Assembly: GCF_020447265.1 (NCBI RefSeq)
Contig: NZ_JAJADR010000012.1
Coordinates: 1 to 64,000 of the forward strand
Length of the DNA: 64,000 bases
Source of the DNA: Hymenobacter lucidus
GTDB taxonomy: Bacteria; Bacteroidota; Bacteroidia; Cytophagales; Hymenobacteraceae
Reading direction: 5' to 3'
The translations under genes were made by a program, and so were the position numbers. Numbering within the stretch: the first letter of the stretch is position 1; each line of letters starts with the position of its first letter. Positions 56,727 through 64,000 of the stretch are shown piece after piece. The notes beneath the pieces were generated by a model. That model worked only from the letters and a program-made list of their open reading frames with translations, did not search any database and was not told the DNA's origin.

Positions 56727-57602
56727 CTAGCGGTTGCCGCGCATGGCCTTCTCGATTTCGTCCCACATTGGGGCCGGAATCAGCTCCAGCTTGTTGAATT
56801 CACCCGCGCCGTTGAGCCACTCGCCCCCGTCGATGGTTACTACCTCTCCGTTGACATAGGCTGAGAAGTCGGACACGAGGTAGGCGGCCAGGTTGGCCAG
56901 CTCCTGATATTCGCCCACGCGCTTCAGCGGCACGGAAGCGGCGGGGTCGAGCTTTTCGGCCAGCGGGGCCGGAAACAGGCGACTCCAGGCACCTTCCGTC
57001 GGGAATGGGCCGGGCGCAATGGCATTGGAGCGGATGCCGTACTTGGCCCATTCTACGGCCAGGGAGCGGGTCATGGCCAGCACACCGGCTTTGGCGGCGG
57101 CCGAAGGCACCACGTAGGCCGAGCCCACCGAGGCGTAGGTCGTCACGATGTTGAGAATGGTACCGGGCTTCTTATCGGCAATCCAGCGCTTGCCAAAGGC
57201 CAGCGTGCAGTTATAGGAGCCGCGCAGCACAATGTCCACAATCACGTCGAAAGCCTTGTGCGAGAGGCGCTCCGTAGGGCTGATGAAGTTGCCAGCCGCG
57301 TTGTTGAGCAGCACGTCGACGCTGCCAAACTCATCGATAGTGCGCTGCAGCATAGCTTCTACCTCGTCATACTTGCGCACGTCGCACTGCACGGCCAATA
57401 CTTTACCACCAGTTTGCTGGCGCAGCTCGTCGGCCGTCTTTTCCAGCACGTCCAGCTTGCGGCTGGTAATGGTTACATTGGCGCCCAGTTGCAGAAAATA
57501 CGTAGTCATAGCGCGGCCCAGGCCGGTGCCGCCGCCGGTTACGACGATGGTTTTGCCTTGGAGCGCGTTGTCGCGGAGCATGGGTTGTGAGTAGGCTGGC
57601 AT
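56727..57602 (-). CDS. SDR-family 2,4-dienoyl-CoA reductase-like enzyme
   Basis: The 291-residue protein has the nucleotide loop GGGTGLG and the catalytic motif seen in peroxisomal-type 2,4-dienoyl-CoA reductases, where the usual tyrosine is moved and a lysine follows (SAAAKAGVLAMTRSLAVEWAKYGIR). It ends VNGEVVTIDGGEWL. Such enzymes help beta-oxidise unsaturated fatty acids. MPAYSQPMLRDNALQG at 57602 fits; 57581 is the alternative. It is divergent from the epimerase-like gene. Confidence 0.9.
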   Translation of the reverse strand: MPAYSQPMLRDNALQGKTIVVTGGGTGLGRAMTTYFLQLGANVTITSRKLDVLEKTADELRQQTGGKVLAVQCDVRKYDEVEAMLQRTIDEFGSVDVLLNNAAGNFISPTERLSHKAFDVIVDIVLRGSYNCTLAFGKRWIADKKPGTILNIVTTYASVGSAYVVPSAAAKAGVLAMTRSLAVEWAKYGIRSNAIAPGPFPTEGAWSRLFPAPLAEKLDPAASVPLKRVGEYQELANLAAYLVSDFSAYVNGEVVTIDGGEWLNGAGEFNKLELIPAPMWDEIEKAMRGNR

Positions 57603-57712
57603 AGAAAAAGGAAGGAAGTGAAACGGGGATGGGAAAGCTGCAAGAACGGTATTTGTTGGCTTTGCCCACATAAAAAACGTGGAGAAGGATTTTTTACCAC
57701 CTTTGGCATCTC

Positions 57713-58561
57713 ATGACCGCCTCTACCTCACCCACTCTTCCCACTATTGCCGTGCTCGGCTGCGGCTGGCTTGGCCTGCCCCTGGCCCAAAGCCTGGTGG
57801 CCGCCGGCTACCCCGTGGCTGGCTCTACCACCACTCCCAAGCAACTGCTTACTCTGCGCGACGCCGGTATCACGCCCTACCTGCTGCGCCTTGGGCCCGA
57901 TTTCAGTGCCACCGACGCCGATACTCTGCGCGTGATGCTGACCGGCGTAGAGGTGCTAATCCTGAATATTCCGCCCAGCAAAGCCGGCCCCGGTGGCTAT
58001 CCGGCCCTGCTGCGGCCCGTGGGCAGCGCCCTGGCGGCGGCCGGTGTGAAGCACGTACTATTCGTAAGCTCCACGAGCGTGTACCCTGATGAGCCGCGCC
58101 GCATGACGGAAGCCGATGCCCTGGCTTCCGCCGAAGCCGCCTCCGACCTGCTGCGAGCCGAAGGCCAGTTTACTTCCCCGCACGGCCAGTGGCAAACCAC
58201 CATAGTGCGCCTGAGCGGTCTGATTGGTCCGCAACGCCCGCCCGGCCGCTTTCTGGCCGGCCGCCAGCACGTACCGAACGGTGACGCACCGGTAAACCTG
58301 ATTCACCTTCACGATTGTATCGGCTTACTTACCAGCATCATCCAGCAGCAAGCCTGGGGCTACACCTTTAATGCCAGTGCGGCGCAGCACCTGGTTCGGC
58401 GGCAGTTTTATCCCCTGGCCGCCCAGCAGTTGGGCCTGCCCGCCCCGGCTTTCCAGCCCGATTCGGCGGGGGGCAAAATTATCGACAGCACGTTGATCCG
58501 GCAGGTACTGGGCTACGAGTTTCAGCACGACGACCTGTTGGAAGCCTTGGCCTACTGCTAA
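57713..58561 (+). CDS. NAD(P)-binding epimerase-like protein (YeeZ type)
   Basis: The 282-residue Rossmann protein has GCGWLGLPLAQSL at the nucleotide site, HVLFVSSTSVYPDEPRRMTE as the catalytic Ser/Tyr-type strand and ends AQHLVRRQFYPLAAQQLGLP. It matches the NAD(P)-dependent epimerase/dehydratase group to which YeeZ belongs; the reaction is unknown. ATG 57713 starts close behind the preceding divergent gene's promoter region. Confidence 0.85.
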   Translation: MTASTSPTLPTIAVLGCGWLGLPLAQSLVAAGYPVAGSTTTPKQLLTLRDAGITPYLLRLGPDFSATDADTLRVMLTGVEVLILNIPPSKAGPGGYPALLRPVGSALAAAGVKHVLFVSSTSVYPDEPRRMTEADALASAEAASDLLRAEGQFTSPHGQWQTTIVRLSGLIGPQRPPGRFLAGRQHVPNGDAPVNLIHLHDCIGLLTSIIQQQAWGYTFNASAAQHLVRRQFYPLAAQQLGLPAPAFQPDSAGGKIIDSTLIRQVLGYEFQHDDLLEALAYC

Positions 58562-58609
58562 ACCACGGCGGGCTGGGCGGCGTGGCGTTTTCGGCACCGG
58601 TCTGTGGGT

Positions 58610-58617
58610 TATCTTTG
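58610..58617 (+). promoter_or_regulatory. Candidate promoter -7 element of flavoprotein gene
   Basis: TATCTTTG matches TAnnTTTG, 19 nt before ATG 58637; TTTT at 58588-58591 with about 18 nt spacing could be the -33 element. Confidence 0.45.
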
Positions 58618-58636
58618 CCGGGTGAACACAGGTAAA

Positions 58637-59860
58637 ATGACGGTAGTAGTATTGGGAGGCGGCGCGGCCGGTTTTTTTGGAGCCATTGCCTGCGCCGAGG
58701 CCAACCCGGCCGCCCGCGTGCTGCTGATTGAGAAAACCGGCAAGCTGCTCGGCAAAGTGCGGGTGTCGGGCGGGGGGCGCTGCAACGTGACGCACGCCTG
58801 CTTTTCGGCCGCGCAGCTGGTGCAGCATTACCCGCGGGGCGGCAAAAAGCTGAAGGAGCCTTTCCAGCAGTTTGGCGCCCAACACACCGTGCAGTGGTTT
58901 CAGGCGCGCGGCGTGGCGCTCAAGACCGAAGCCGACGGCCGCATGTTTCCCACCACCGACTCTTCCGAAACCATTGCCCAGTGCCTGCTGGAGGCCGCCC
59001 ACCGGGCCGGCGTCCAGATTCTGCTCAGTACCAGTGCCGAGCAGCTGGAGGCCCTGCCTGAGGGTGGTTTTCGGGTGACGCTAACCGGCACGCACGCCCA
59101 GACGCTGACGGCCCACCGGTTGCTCGTGGCCACGGGCGGCGTGCCCAAAACCGAGGGTTACAACTGGCTGCGGGCCCTGGGCCACACCATTGCCGAGCCG
59201 GTTCCGTCGCTGTTTACCTTCAACGTGCCTGAGTCGCCGCTCAAGGAACTCATGGGCGTGAGCGTGCCCCTGGCTCGGGTAGTTTTGGCCGGCGAAAAGC
59301 TCGAATACGAAGGCCCGCTGCTGATAACGCACTGGGGTGTGAGCGGCCCGGCCGTGCTCAAGCTTTCAGCCTGGGGCGCCCGGCGCCTGCACGAACTCAG
59401 CTACACCGGCACAGCCCTGGTCAGCTGGGTGCCAGCTTATAAGGAAGAAGCGCTGCGCCAGTGGCTGCAAACGTTCCGGGATGAGAATGGGAAGAAAGTG
59501 GTGCTGAGCAATCCGCTTTTTGGCCTGCCCCAGCGCCTGTGGCGGGCCCTGGTTGAGCAGGCCGGCATTGAAGCCGATACGCGCTGGAGTGAGCTGCCGG
59601 CCAAACCGCAGAACCGCCTGATTGAGCTGCTGCTGCGGATGCCGCTGGCCGTGCGGGGCAAAACTACTTTCAAGGAAGAATTCGTGACCTGCGGCGGCGT
59701 CGTGCTAGGCGAGGTAAACATGAAGACGATGGAAAGCCGCCTGCATCCCGGCCTATACTTCGCCGGCGAGGTGCTCGACATTGACGGCATCACCGGTGGC
59801 TTCAACTTCCAAGCCGCCTGGACTACCGGCTTTCTGGCCGGGCAGGCCATGAGTAAGTAA
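58637..59860 (+). CDS. BaiN/HI0933-family flavoprotein
   Basis: The 407-residue protein has an N-terminal FAD Rossmann motif (VVLGGGAAGFFGAIACAE), the family signature KVRVSGGGRCNVTHA after residue 40, and the FAD-closing segment LYFAGEVLDIDGITGGFNFQAAWTTG. Members are NAD(P)/FAD-dependent oxidoreductases; BaiN reduces steroid double bonds, while most have unknown substrates. ATG 58637 gives the direct family start. A single gene behind a good -7 box. Confidence 0.92.
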   Translation: MTVVVLGGGAAGFFGAIACAEANPAARVLLIEKTGKLLGKVRVSGGGRCNVTHACFSAAQLVQHYPRGGKKLKEPFQQFGAQHTVQWFQARGVALKTEADGRMFPTTDSSETIAQCLLEAAHRAGVQILLSTSAEQLEALPEGGFRVTLTGTHAQTLTAHRLLVATGGVPKTEGYNWLRALGHTIAEPVPSLFTFNVPESPLKELMGVSVPLARVVLAGEKLEYEGPLLITHWGVSGPAVLKLSAWGARRLHELSYTGTALVSWVPAYKEEALRQWLQTFRDENGKKVVLSNPLFGLPQRLWRALVEQAGIEADTRWSELPAKPQNRLIELLLRMPLAVRGKTTFKEEFVTCGGVVLGEVNMKTMESRLHPGLYFAGEVLDIDGITGGFNFQAAWTTGFLAGQAMSK

Positions 59861-60023
59861 TATGCAATAGTGCGGACCTAGGCCACCAATACTACTTTTT
59901 CAGTATCGGATAGTATTTATTTCAACCAGCCATTCCCGTTAGCCGCAACCCTAACTGCTTCTCGTCAGTAAAGAGAGACACAATTCCCGTTTCTACTACA
60001 CCTAAATTTACTGACCCACTCTC

Positions 60024-60476
60024 ATGGAAGCCAAAGCCACTCAAGCCCTCGCCAACGAACTCATTGAAACCCTGAAGGATGGCCAGAAAGGCTACGCCGA
60101 GGCAATGACCGATGTCGAGGACGCGGATCTGAAAGAGATATTCAAGAAGTACGCCGCCCAGCGCGCCAGCTACATCACCGAGCTCGAAGACCAAATGTTC
60201 AAGCTGGATCTAAAGCCTGAAGAGGAAAGCTCCGTTACCGGCACCATCCACCGCGCTTTTATCAACCTGAAAGGCATTGTGACCAGCAAAGACCGGCACA
60301 GCATTCTGGCCGAGTGCGAGCGGGGTGAAGACTATGCCAAAAAAACCTACCAAACTGCCCTCAAGGCCCAGGACCTGCCCGCCGGCCTGAAAGCAGTTAT
60401 CGAAAAGCAGTACCAAGGCGTGCAGCAAGGCCACGATGAAATCCGGGACCTGCGTGACGCTTCGGCCAAGAAGTAA
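60024..60476 (+). CDS. PA2169/DUF2383 four-helix-bundle protein
   Basis: The 150-residue protein follows the DUF2383 pattern: an N-terminal helix (ANELIETLKDGQKGYAEA), a ferritin-like core with ILAECERGEDYAKKTYQTAL, and KQYQGVQQGHDEIRDLRD at the end. These ferritin-like four-helix proteins are widespread, often stress-related and of unknown chemistry. It has its own terminator. A small repeat ATACTACTTTTTCAGTAT lies in the upstream gap (59861-60023). Confidence 0.9.
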   Translation: MEAKATQALANELIETLKDGQKGYAEAMTDVEDADLKEIFKKYAAQRASYITELEDQMFKLDLKPEEESSVTGTIHRAFINLKGIVTSKDRHSILAECERGEDYAKKTYQTALKAQDLPAGLKAVIEKQYQGVQQGHDEIRDLRDASAKK

Positions 60477-60515
60477 GCCATGCCCCGCCACCCTTTCTGG
60501 GTTGGCCGGACAAGT

Positions 60516-60551
60516 AAAAAGGCCCGCTGGAATCTCCAGCGGGCCTTTTTT
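60516..60551. terminator. Bidirectional terminator
   Basis: AAAAAGGCCCGCTGGA pairs with TCCAGCGGGCCTTTTT (ATC loop) between the four-helix gene and the convergent deaD gene. Confidence 0.92.
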
Positions 60552-60569
60552 ATGCTAATTCAGTTCTAA

Positions 60570-62543
60570 CTATTCGTCGAAGTCCTGACGCGGGCGGGGA
60601 GCCGGGCTGCCGCCTTCGCTGCGGTTGCCGCCGCGGAAGCCGCCGCCTTCACCGTCACGCTTGCCTTTGTAGCCGCCGCCGTAGCTGCTGCCACCTTCGC
60701 GGTTACCGCCTTTGTAGCCGCCACCGTAGGAACTGCCACCGTCACGGTTGCCTTTGTAACCGCCGCCGTAGCTGCTGCCACCCCGGTTGCCACCAAAGCC
60801 ACCTTCGCGGTTGCCGCCGAAGCTGCCACCACCCCGGTTGCCCGCGTAACCACCTTCGCGACGCTCGCCAAACGGACGACGCGGCCGGTCATCACCGCCA
60901 CCGCCGAATCCGCCGGGGCCGCGGGTGTTGCCTTCCTGCTGCGCATCGCCTTCCTGGCGGGGCGTAGCAATGTTGAACGATACCGGACGACCCTGAATCG
61001 AAGCGCGGCCCAGCTTGGTCGTGATTTCCTCGGCAAACTCCGAAGGCACTTCCACAAAGCTGAACTTGTCGTAGAGGGCAATATCACCTACTTTGCTGCC
61101 GGTCAGGGCGGTGTTTTCGGCAATCAGGTCCACGATGTCGCGCGGATGCACCCGGTCTTTCTTGCCCATCGTTACGAACAGGCGCGTGAAACCGGGGCGC
61201 ACGGCCCCCTGCTGACGGCCGGCTTCGAGACTTTTCTCGGCCTGCTTGTCTTCCTTCATCGTCATACGGAGCAGAGCGGCGGCCACGTCGAGCGACGTGA
61301 TATCCTCTTCCTGATCCAGCAGACGCTGCACGCGGGCTACGTATTTCTCCAGCTTGCCCTTCTCAATGATTTCTTTGATCTGAGCCAGGAACAGCGTGGT
61401 TTTCACCTCCGACACATCTTCGAAGGACGGAATCCGCTCCTGCTTGATGTTAGCCTTGGTGAAGCGCATGATGTCGCGCAGCTTGTAGATGTCGCGGCCA
61501 CTCACGAAGGTGAAGGCTTTGCCCAGCTTGCCGGCGCGGCCGGTACGGCCGATGCGGTGTACGTAGTATTCCTCGTCGGCGGGCAGGTCGTAGTTTACTA
61601 CGGCTTCCACGTTTTCCACGTCGATACCCCGGGCGGCCACGTCGGTAGCTACCAGGATTTCGAGGGTGCCTTTGCGGAATTTATCGAGGGTGTTCTGGCG
61701 CTGCTGCTGGCCCATGTCGCCGTGCAAGCCGTCGGCGAAATAGCCGCGGGCCTGCAACTCAGCCACGCACTCGTCGACCATGCGCTTCGTATTGCAGAAT
61801 ACGATGGTTGACTTGAGGTTGTACATGTCGAGGATGCGGGACAAAACGTCCTTCTTCATCGGGTTGCGCACCTCGTAGTACATCTGCTCGATGTTCGTAA
61901 CGGTCAGCTCCTGGTGGTTGACTTTTACGATCTGCGGATTTTTCTGGTACTTTTTGGTGAGCTCCATGATTGGCTTGCTCATCGTGGCCGAGAAAAACAC
62001 CGTCTGGCGTTCCTCGGGCATTTTGCTCAGCACAATCTCGATGTCCTCACGGAAGCCCATGTCGAGCATTTCGTCGGCCTCATCGAGGATGATCTTGGTA
62101 GCCTTATCCAGCTTCAAAGTACCCCGCTCCAGGTGGTCCATCACGCGGCCGGGCGTACCAATTACGATCTGTACGCCGCGCTCCAGGGCCTGGAACTGAC
62201 GGTCGTAGCTCTGACCACCGTAGATCGGCACTACGGCCAGACCACGCTTATACTTACCCAGCTTCTGGATTTCACCCGAAACCTGCACGGCCAGCTCACG
62301 CGTGGGGCACAGAATCAGGACCTGAACGGCTTTGCTGTTCACGTCAACGCCTTCGATGGCGGGAATGCCGAACGCGGCGGTTTTACCGGTACCGGTTTGG
62401 GCCTGGCCAATTACGTCTTTGCCTTCGAGCAGGACGGGAATAGCGGCCGTCTGGATGGGGGATGCTTCTTCGTAGCCGAGGTCCGAAATGGCGCGCATCA
62501 TCTCTTCCGAGAGATTCAGCTCTTCAAATTTTACTTTTTCCAT
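60570..62543 (-). CDS. deaD: Cold-shock DEAD-box helicase (DeaD/CsdA type)
   Basis: The 657-residue helicase has all DEAD motifs: SPIQTAAIP (Q), AQTGTGKTAA, PTRELA, DEADEMLDMGF, SAT, ARGIDV and HRIGRTGRAG. After the core comes the DbpA-like RNA-binding domain (TRLFVTMGKKDRVHPRDIVDLI) and a long Gly/Arg/Ser-rich tail. In the tail the unit SSYGGGYKG(N/G)R occurs three times, encoded by tandem DNA repeats at about 60640-60790. It unwinds RNA for ribosome assembly, especially in the cold. ATG 62543 (MEKVKFEEL) is the family start. The long leader and the neighbouring cspA gene suggest cold control. Confidence 0.95.
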   Translation of the reverse strand: MEKVKFEELNLSEEMMRAISDLGYEEASPIQTAAIPVLLEGKDVIGQAQTGTGKTAAFGIPAIEGVDVNSKAVQVLILCPTRELAVQVSGEIQKLGKYKRGLAVVPIYGGQSYDRQFQALERGVQIVIGTPGRVMDHLERGTLKLDKATKIILDEADEMLDMGFREDIEIVLSKMPEERQTVFFSATMSKPIMELTKKYQKNPQIVKVNHQELTVTNIEQMYYEVRNPMKKDVLSRILDMYNLKSTIVFCNTKRMVDECVAELQARGYFADGLHGDMGQQQRQNTLDKFRKGTLEILVATDVAARGIDVENVEAVVNYDLPADEEYYVHRIGRTGRAGKLGKAFTFVSGRDIYKLRDIMRFTKANIKQERIPSFEDVSEVKTTLFLAQIKEIIEKGKLEKYVARVQRLLDQEEDITSLDVAAALLRMTMKEDKQAEKSLEAGRQQGAVRPGFTRLFVTMGKKDRVHPRDIVDLIAENTALTGSKVGDIALYDKFSFVEVPSEFAEEITTKLGRASIQGRPVSFNIATPRQEGDAQQEGNTRGPGGFGGGGDDRPRRPFGERREGGYAGNRGGGSFGGNREGGFGGNRGGSSYGGGYKGNRDGGSSYGGGYKGGNREGGSSYGGGYKGKRDGEGGGFRGGNRSEGGSPAPRPRQDFDE

Positions 62544-62721
62544 GACTTTGTTTGATGGAATGGGAGACACTAGCTCTGAAAACAGCTTATTCAGCGACGT
62601 TCCTCTCCCACTCAACAACAACGACAAGCGACGGAAGCAACGGACGGAAGACGAAGGCGGCCAGCCTATTAGATTACTGCAGCCTATGCTGCGCGGAACA
62701 TGGCCGTTCTCAATGCGGCTG

Positions 62722-62729
62722 CAAAGGTA
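62722..62729 (-). promoter_or_regulatory. Candidate deaD promoter, -7 element
   Basis: On the minus strand these bases read TACCTTTG, a TAnnTTTG match, placing the transcript start about 170 nt before the deaD ATG. A TTTTC at 62744-62748 could be part of the -33 element. Confidence 0.45.
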
Positions 62730-62933
62730 CGTATTTCCCGCGAGAAAAGATACGTAGCAGGCATTTTAGCTAACTCTTATTCCAAATTGAATTGAAAACT
62801 CGCCTTCCCGGGCTGGATAATAGTGTCCATGCTTCGGGGCGGCTAGTGATAACAGCTGGGCCGTACAACAAGTTCGGCACCCGAAAAACGTAGGCAGTAA
62901 TTGCCTGACCGCGGCCTAGGTAGGTATAAACGC

Positions 62934-62961
62934 AAAGAAGCCTGCTTGCGCAGGCTTCTTT
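62934..62961 (-). terminator. Terminator after cold-shock gene
   Basis: AAAGAAGCCTGC pairs with GCAGGCTTCTTT around TTGC. It lies 29 nt past the csp stop in the leftward direction. Confidence 0.88.
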
Positions 62962-62989
62962 GTTTCACTTACGAGAAGTAAGTTGGTAA

Positions 62990-63181
62990 TTAAACCAAAG
63001 ATACCTTTACGGCATTCAGGCCTTTTTTACCTTGTGCAACGTCGAATTGCACTTTGTCGTTTTCACGAATCTCGTCAACCAAGTCACTTACGTGAACGAA
63101 GATGTCTTGACCTGACTCGTCGGATTTAATGAAACCAAAGCCCTTGGTGTCATTGAAGAATTTTACTGTTCCTGTTTGCAT
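62990..63181 (-). CDS. CspA-family cold-shock protein
   Basis: The 63-residue protein is a single cold-shock domain with RNP1 KGFGFI and RNP2 DIFVHV, and starts MQTGTVKFFNDTKG. These proteins bind single-stranded RNA and DNA as chaperones. It follows a leader of about 100 nt and is followed by a strong terminator; deaD lies downstream on the same strand, about 450 nt away. Confidence 0.96.
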   Translation of the reverse strand: MQTGTVKFFNDTKGFGFIKSDESGQDIFVHVSDLVDEIRENDKVQFDVAQGKKGLNAVKVSLV

Positions 63182-63288
63182 GTGGGTAAAGTATGGATGT
63201 CATTCAAGTAAAGTGTTCATGCAATCTGTCGCAGCTCTTTACAGAACGAATAGCAGAATAGATGAAGCCCGTTATCTTAAACTTGAAC

Positions 63289-63296
63289 CAAATGTA
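63289..63296 (-). promoter_or_regulatory. Candidate csp promoter, -7 element
   Basis: The minus strand reads TACATTTG here, a TAnnTTTG match about 107 nt before the csp ATG. This leaves a leader of about 100 nt, as is usual for cold-shock genes. Confidence 0.5.
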
Positions 63297-63405
63297 CGCA
63301 TTTAAGATGGAACGGTTAGCCTTATTCTCCTTTATACCTTTGTTAGCTCGACCTTGCAAACCCATTAAGTGCCCTTTCCAGGCTTTAAATGCCCATTATT
63401 GGCCG

Positions 63406-63816
63406 ATGAATTTCGAAGATTATTTTGCACAGCTCAACCGGTCGGGCACCGACCAAACCCGCAAAACCTGCCTATGCCCTACTGATACCTCCTACGCTCG
63501 GCGTCAGCTTTGCTGAGTACGCGCAGCTGAAAAGCGCTGGCTCGGGCAGGCGCCAGTCCGGGCCAGCGCAGCCCTCTACACTACCTTCCTTGGCATCCGA
63601 AGTCGCTCAGCGCAGTTATTGGCAGAGCAGGTTGGGCAGTTGTCGGGCCCCTTTGGAACGTTATTTCTGACCCCGGCGGCCGAATTGCGCCACGTTTGCT
63701 ATTCGGGAGCAGTAGAATGTAGTAGGGTACGGCGAGCAAACCAACTCGCCCGGCAGCAACTCCCCGCCGCAGTTACAAGTTATAGCCTTCGTTGGGTAGC
63801 CTCTCCTATAGTATAG
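63406..63816 (+). pseudogene. Possible degraded gene with internal TGA
   Basis: A frame from ATG 63406 (MNFEDYFAQLNRSGTDQTR) meets one TGA at 63514-63516 and continues in the same frame, with protein-like sequence (VRAAEKRWLGQAPV..., AQLLAEQVGQLSGPFGTLF) to a TAG at 63814-63816. I do not recognise the family. It may be a decayed gene or a chance open frame in GC-rich DNA. The gap 63182-63902 otherwise shows only the csp promoter. Confidence 0.25.
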
Positions 63817-63902
63817 GCACAGCTAGCCGATCAATGTAACTCCTGAGGCAATAAGGCTCCTTCCTGATAAGTACCACAGCAGCTAGCTTCGTACTCCCCT
63901 AT

Positions 63903-64000
63903 ATGACCGACACTCCCGCTTCCTTCCGCTTTTCCCGCCTCCTCACCGTTGTGGCCACGGATATCGACGATCTGAACCACGTAAATAATGTGCAGTACGT
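63903..64000 (+). CDS. Acyl-CoA thioesterase (HotDog fold), 5' part only
   Basis: The first 32 codons (MTDTPASFRFSRLLTVVATD..., then DIDDLNHVNNVQYV) include the HotDog thioesterase signature D-x-N-x-H-V-N-N-x-x-Y of the 4-hydroxybenzoyl-CoA thioesterase/YbgC-like group; the D aligns with its catalytic aspartate. The gene continues past the window edge, so the rest cannot be checked. It probably hydrolyses acyl-CoA or acyl-ACP in the cytoplasm. Confidence 0.8.
   Translation, partial: MTDTPASFRFSRLLTVVATDIDDLNHVNNVQY

Larger units (their letters stand above)
62544..62989. other. Intergenic region: deaD leader and csp end
   Basis: The 446-nt gap holds no gene. Its left part is the probable 5' leader of deaD, and its right end carries the hairpin that closes the cold-shock gene. 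The middle (about 62760-62930) shows no motif I could name. Confidence 0.5.

Noticed and set aside
60630..60900. Tandem repeats suggesting a CRISPR or VNTR locus
   Set aside because: The repeats are in frame with the DeaD Gly/Arg/Tyr tail and vary as codons do; there are no spacers.

Overview
This 64 kb window looks like a chromosomal segment of a Hymenobacter-like member of the Bacteroidota (Cytophagales). The evidence is the high GC content, the near absence of Shine-Dalgarno sites, the repeated TAnnTTTG -7 promoter elements, and lineage-typical families: an S46 dipeptidyl-peptidase, DUF3127, DUF4159, DUF1571, a Bacteroidota LptE, and the gene order miaB / sigma-54 regulator / lptE / acidic protein / secG / groES / groEL. 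No rRNA operon, CRISPR array, transposase, integrase or prophage was seen. Identifications come from reading motifs; no database search was run.

Layout. 1-4.6 kb: the 5' part of a secreted glycine-rich repeat protein, an XRE regulator with a dyad in front of it, a probably frameshifted small gene, a CatA-like acetyltransferase and a HAD phosphatase. 4.7-13 kb: the conserved housekeeping block from miaB to groEL, interrupted by a four-helix-bundle (S23/IVP) gene inside 32-bp imperfect inverted repeats. 13-16.2 kb: two POT/MFS transporters. 16.4-28.5 kb: pckA, an SDR, rsmE, a Crp-type regulator with a membrane protein, RtcB, DUF4159, PlsC-like, patatin and MBL hydrolases, and accA. 28.7-29.9 kb: two identical tRNA-Asp cassettes, each with its own promoter and terminator, around an AT-rich spacer with a possible pair of tiny genes. 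30-33.8 kb: a leftward run of GH1 glucosidase, MurG-like glycosyltransferase, LpxH-like phosphoesterase and a small membrane protein. 34-41.3 kb: NUDIX, RhlE helicase, small lipoprotein, a second XRE regulator with four regularly spaced palindromes upstream, and an L,D-transpeptidase. 41.5-54.5 kb: M1 aminopeptidase, cyanophycinase facing an isoaspartyl peptidase, DUF3127, an SDR, AlbA_2, DinB, YkvA, a DPP11-like S46 peptidase and an amidohydrolase. 54.5-64 kb: GT2, DUF1571 with an embedded LysM-like segment, two NAD(P)-dependent enzymes, a BaiN-like flavoprotein, a PA2169-type four-helix protein, a DeaD helicase, a cold-shock protein and the start of a thioesterase.

How the genes fit together. 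Peptide use is a recurring theme: S46 and M1 peptidases, two POT-type transporters, and cyanophycinase plus isoaspartyl peptidase (able in principle to take cyanophycin to free amino acids). Envelope building is another: LptE, SecG, the LpxH-like enzyme, glycosyltransferases, L,D-transpeptidase and PlsC. The RNA/cold-shock set is RhlE, DeaD, CspA, RtcB, RsmE and MiaB. The most unusual signals are the S23 cassette with inverted repeats, the four palindromes upstream of the second XRE gene, the duplicated tRNA-Asp cassettes with their spacer genes, and the SSB-like tail on the DUF3127 protein.
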